The translations under genes were made by a program, and so were the position numbers. Below the pieces are notes generated by a model. The model had not been told where the DNA came from. It made no database searches and was given only the letters and a program-made list of their open reading frames with translations. From the NCBI RefSeq assembly GCF_032062135.1, contig NC_092863.1, positions 13,681,286 to 13,745,285 on the forward strand: 64,000 nucleotides of DNA, given 5' to 3'. The stretch's first letter is position 1. Every line of letters starts with the position of its first letter. Positions 62,507 to 64,000 of this stretch are shown here, one piece after another. The stretch comes from Pyxicephalus adspersus (taxonomy: Eukaryota; Chordata; Amphibia; Anura; Pyxicephalidae).

Positions 62507-64000
62507 ATCAATGTGCTGAATTTACTATTATAACATATAAAATTGCTCCCTAGCCAAGGGTCCCCGGCAAGCATGATATTAAATGAAGCTGTGATCTCTC
62601 TGCAGAGAACCAGAACTACCTCTTTTTAAATTCTGAGCTCTCCAATCAGCAGGAAGCATTATCTTTCCTGATTACAGAGTGATAGGTCAGGCTTAGAAGG
62701 GGGCGTGTCAAACCTCTGCAATGCAATGCTTCCATAGGAAAAGAAATCCATAAGAAGTCTGCAGAAGACAAGATTTTTTTTATATAATCGTTGCTTCTGT
62801 AGAAATAAAACACATTGCTAGTCATGGCATATACAGAAAATACCTCGAGCAATGTGTTCTCCTGTTCATGTGACTGTATATAAATAACAAGGAAAGGCTG
62901 TGTTTTTTTAAGCAGAGTTGATCTTTTTATGAACAAAAGGCCCAGTACTTGCCATTGTTCTGAAATTCCAATAGTTTTATGATTGTAGGGTTTCCGCTGT
63001 TTTGTTGAAATACAGGATGTAATAACTGAAAAAGGAAGTCGTCATTTATATTACGAGTGCAATCTGGGGCTATAAATAATATATATAATAAAAATTATAT
63101 CTAGAGCACTCAATATCTGCTCTTCACTGTTTAGCACTAGTTTGATAAAGGTTTCTTTACCGCTGGTAACCTAAAGCTGAACTCCAGGCAAACAGCTAAC
63201 TACACAGATGAGATACCCATAAGGTATATGAGCTTAACCGGCAAAACATTTTATTACTCTCCAATCATTTCTAAACTTATCACAGCCCTACCACACAACA
63301 CAAAGCCCTGTCTGGCAGGTCTGGAGTCCTGATTCTTTGTTTAGTGACACAGATTGGCTCCTGGTGCTGTTTTTCCTTTCCTGGTTGAGTTATGCTGTAC
63401 AATCAATGCAAAAGACTGATACCAGGTCCAATGCAACTACCACTGCTTGTATTTCAAAGCACATTATTATACATTTATAAATACAGGGCTGCTTTTATTT
63501 ATTTTAAATCTGCCTGGAGTTTAGATTTAAGGTGCAGAATATCTATAAAGAAGGCATTTTCCCTGCAGATATCTAATTCATGTAGAGATCAGTCTGGAAG
63601 ATATGAACTTCCTTGGACCACATTGGTTTTTGAATACATTTTTCTATTGTTTTCCTAAAGATACATGCAAGTGCAGCAGTATGGGTGGTCCATGTCTGTT
63701 AAACTAAACCATCAATGTAAATGGCCAAATCTGATAATAAGTCAGGCTGCCTTCCACCGAGGACACACATCTGCAAGTGTATGGCATCCTTCAAAATGTT
63801 ACTCTTATTATTTCTGTAATACAACCCAAAAGCAACATTTCTCCATCTCCTAAATAAATGTCTGTTCAGGTTTCCTTGCAATCTATCTGAATTATTTTCC
63901 TTGACTGAGTTATATTTGGATCCGAGATTATCTGCATCAGGCGGATAGAGACGGAGATGAGAAGATGAGTTTTCAAGAAGTGAAGGACATGCTGAGAATG
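47895..64000 (+). CDS. plcd3: PLCD3, phosphoinositide phospholipase C delta-3 (N-terminal part, four exons)
   Basis: PLC-delta enzymes hydrolyse PtdIns(4,5)P2 to diacylglycerol and IP3 at the plasma membrane under calcium control. Exons 47895-48018, 61364-61522, 62043-62271 and 63916-64000 join in phase into 199 codons and continue beyond the window. A family-like N-terminus ending in FKKMG leads into a PH domain (about 43-157). In it, K60, K62, W65, R69, S84 and R85 align with the IP3-contact residues of PLC-delta-1; W149 is the invariant PH C-terminal-helix tryptophan. The position of delta-1 K57 is alanine (A86). The first EF hand begins near 172, with loop DRDGDEKMSFQE at 181-192. The catalytic X/Y and C2 regions are off the edge. 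Divergent from acbd4, as in human. Confidence 0.95.
49025..49362 (-). mobile_element. tRNA-headed SINE, minus strand, interrupted
   Basis: The inverted tail is at the left (TTGTTATTATATAACACCAT). The right end has an inverted pol III head (AATCACTGAGCCACC, the complement of the A box). A 100-bp unrelated repeat sits inside. Confidence 0.8.
49112..49222 (-). repeat. dispersed repeat, copy 2, nested in a SINE
   Basis: The reverse complement matches 15586-15710 over phrases such as GGTGCACCACCCGGCAC and GAGTTGGGTCACAAT. It separates the two parts of the SINE. Confidence 0.7.
50019..50148 (+). repeat. SINE 3' portion
   Basis: TCTCCTCCTGTATCACGGTC, then the TGTACAGCGCTGCGTAATAT tail and AATAATAATAAT end. 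The phrase CCCTATTTAATGT is duplicated inside. Confidence 0.85.
50801..50880 (-). repeat. degenerate SINE tail, minus strand
   Basis: TATTTATATAGTGTCAGAAT then ATTACATAGCGTTAT corresponds to the inverted tail. Confidence 0.55.
51539..51859 (+). mobile_element. PIF/Harbinger-like MITE, copy 4 (plcd3 intron 1)
   Basis: Ends AGCTGGGTACACACGTGCAA and GGACGTGTGTACGTAGCT. Left flank TAA, right flank TTA. Confidence 0.88.
52034..52082. mobile_element. 49-bp palindromic remnant of MITE family P
   Basis: Only the terminal arms remain: GGGCCTGGTTTATTAAAG faces CTTTAATAAATCAGGCC with a short loop. This is a deletion derivative of the elements at 18755 and 24645. Confidence 0.8.
52637..52899 (+). mobile_element. 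PIF/Harbinger-like MITE, copy 5, TTA target duplication
   Basis: GGCTATGTACACACGTGCAA / TGCATGTGTGTATGTAGCC ends with TTA on both sides (52634-52636, 52900-52902). It is inserted into another repeat that is shared with about 51040-51160. Confidence 0.9.
54166..54654. mobile_element. hAT-like non-autonomous transposon with perfect 8-bp target duplication
   Basis: The 489-bp element has ends CAGGGGTGTCAAACTC / GAGTTTGACACCCCTG, a perfect inverted repeat of 16 bp. Flanks ATCTAGCA are identical (54158-54165, 54655-54662). Confidence 0.94.
54971..55026. repeat. (AT)n microsatellite
   Basis: About 55 bp of alternating AT with two TTT interruptions near the right end. Confidence 0.97.
55875..56199 (+). 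mobile_element. PIF/Harbinger-like MITE, copy 6, TAA target duplication
   Basis: AGCTGCGTACACACTTGCAA / GCCGTGTGTACGTAGCT ends with TAA on both sides (55872-55874, 56200-56202). Same subfamily as copy 1: internal CGCCCGATAATTGGCCGATG palindrome. Confidence 0.92.
56417..56724 (+). mobile_element. PIF/Harbinger-like MITE, copy 7, heavily diverged
   Basis: It keeps the order of blocks (a GGAAAGATCTTTTGTGATC hairpin, CTGTACACACAG, GGGGAAGGGG, GATCCACCAGGG), but termini and many positions have drifted. An older copy than its neighbours. Confidence 0.65.
57424..57890 (+). repeat. dispersed repeat, copy 2, with decayed tandem CTGGTCATTCT units
   Basis: Variants of ACACCCCTGGTCATTCTTTC recur every 30-40 bp from 57620 to 57860. 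The left part matches 37899-38110. Confidence 0.7.
57905..58281 (+). mobile_element. PIF/Harbinger-like MITE of a second family, TTA target duplication
   Basis: The 377-bp element has AGCTAGGTACACACTTGCAA / TTGCAAGTGTGTACGCAGCT ends and TTA on both sides (57902-57904, 58282-58284). Its interior differs from the other copies (ACGACTAACGATTATGCACG), though GCCAGGACGGTCGTTCGT is shared. Confidence 0.9.
58285..60948. other. plcd3 intron 1 sequence, nothing recognised
   Basis: AT-rich intron sequence without identifiable repeats or exons. Confidence 0.4.
60949..61160 (+). repeat. dispersed repeat beginning AAAGCTGAACTCCAGG
   Basis: A related copy begins at 63171 (AAAGCTGAACTCCAGGCAAA). Both continue with a CTACAYATACAGGAG-like segment and diverge rightward. 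Confidence 0.6.
61364..61522 (+). CDS. plcd3: plcd3 exon 2, PH domain first half
   Basis: 159 bp between TTCTTTTCAG and GTAAGT. It encodes SDDEDVKIMLNGTNLWKIK through the WYESRAKRARSKQ loop of the PH domain. Enters and leaves in phase 1. Confidence 0.97.
62043..62271 (+). CDS. plcd3: plcd3 exon 3, PH domain second half
   Basis: 229 bp after CGTTCCACAG. It encodes SILHIESVREGRQSEGLRKN, then NLDLAASSEQEARSWVQGIR, and the linker AMSQREKLV. The exon ends in CA directly before ATATCCTT, so the next codon starts with CA. Continuing the frame into the intron reaches TAA two codons after the split codon. Confidence 0.95.
62466..62503. repeat. (AT)n microsatellite in the U12 intron
   Basis: About 38 bp of uninterrupted AT. 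Confidence 0.97.
63171..63370 (+). repeat. dispersed repeat beginning AAAGCTGAACTCCAGG, copy 2
   Basis: Shares its first 20 or so bases and a following ACTACACAGATGAGATA-like segment with 60949. Lies inside the U12 intron. Confidence 0.55.
63916..64000 (+). CDS. plcd3: plcd3 exon 4 (cut by window edge), first EF hand
   Basis: The first base completes a His codon; then WIRDYLHQADRDGDEKMS and the rest of the first EF-hand helix-loop-helix to residue 199. The loop has D181, D183, D185, S189 and E192 at calcium-coordinating positions. The exon is still open at the window end. Confidence 0.95.

Larger units (their letters stand above)
62272..63915 (+). other. plcd3: plcd3 intron 3, minor-spliceosome (U12-type) intron
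   Basis: The 5' site is ATATCCTT (62272-62279), a perfect U12 consensus. TTCCTTGAC (63897-63905) is a perfect U12 branch site. The 3' end that restores the family alignment (...KLV-H-WI) is AT at 63914-63915, 11 nt after the branch A at 63904. An AG at 63908-63909 would add two residues in frame but lies only about 5 nt from the branch. Confidence 0.82.

Overview
This window looks like nuclear DNA from an amphibian, most likely a frog. It is AT-rich and gene-poor, with long introns. It carries a tRNA-headed SINE and many loose SINE 3' tails of a type familiar from frog genomes, several families of palindromic non-autonomous DNA transposons (hAT-like and PIF/Harbinger-like), and three assembly gaps (8456-8495, 41027-41419, 45588-46138). 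The species assignment is inference from repeat style and protein similarity. No bacterial, viral or CRISPR features were seen.

Three protein-coding genes are supported. (1) hexim1, minus strand, a single intact exon (8525-9316, 263 aa) in a GC-rich island, with a TATA box, CCAAT box, NRF1-like palindrome and two ZNF143-like sites upstream. (2) acbd4, minus strand. Nine coding exons were rebuilt between 31209 and 23083; all phases match and give a complete 345-aa tail-anchored acyl-CoA-binding protein. A probable non-coding first exon lies in a GC-rich patch at 36271-36450. (3) plcd3, plus strand. The first four coding exons (47895-64000) give 199 residues: N-terminus, PH domain and the start of the first EF hand. 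The gene runs off the right edge. The order hexim1-acbd4-plcd3, with acbd4 and plcd3 head to head, mirrors human 17q21.31.

Layout: 1-8.4 kb is repeat-rich DNA downstream of hexim1, beginning with a minisatellite. 8.5-9.9 kb is hexim1 and its promoter. 10-23 kb is intergenic, with a decayed tandem array interrupted by a hAT-like element. 23-36.5 kb is acbd4. 36.6-47.8 kb is the intergenic space between the two divergent genes. 47.9-64 kb is plcd3, with a 13.3-kb first intron full of miniature transposons.

The genes act in separate processes: transcription-elongation control (HEXIM1), peroxisome-ER contact and acyl-CoA binding (ACBD4), and phosphoinositide signalling (PLCD3). The most notable observation is in plcd3. 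Its third coding intron has a perfect minor-spliceosome (U12) 5' site ATATCCTT and branch site TTCCTTGAC, and the homology-consistent 3' end is a very unusual AT, 11 nt past the branch A.
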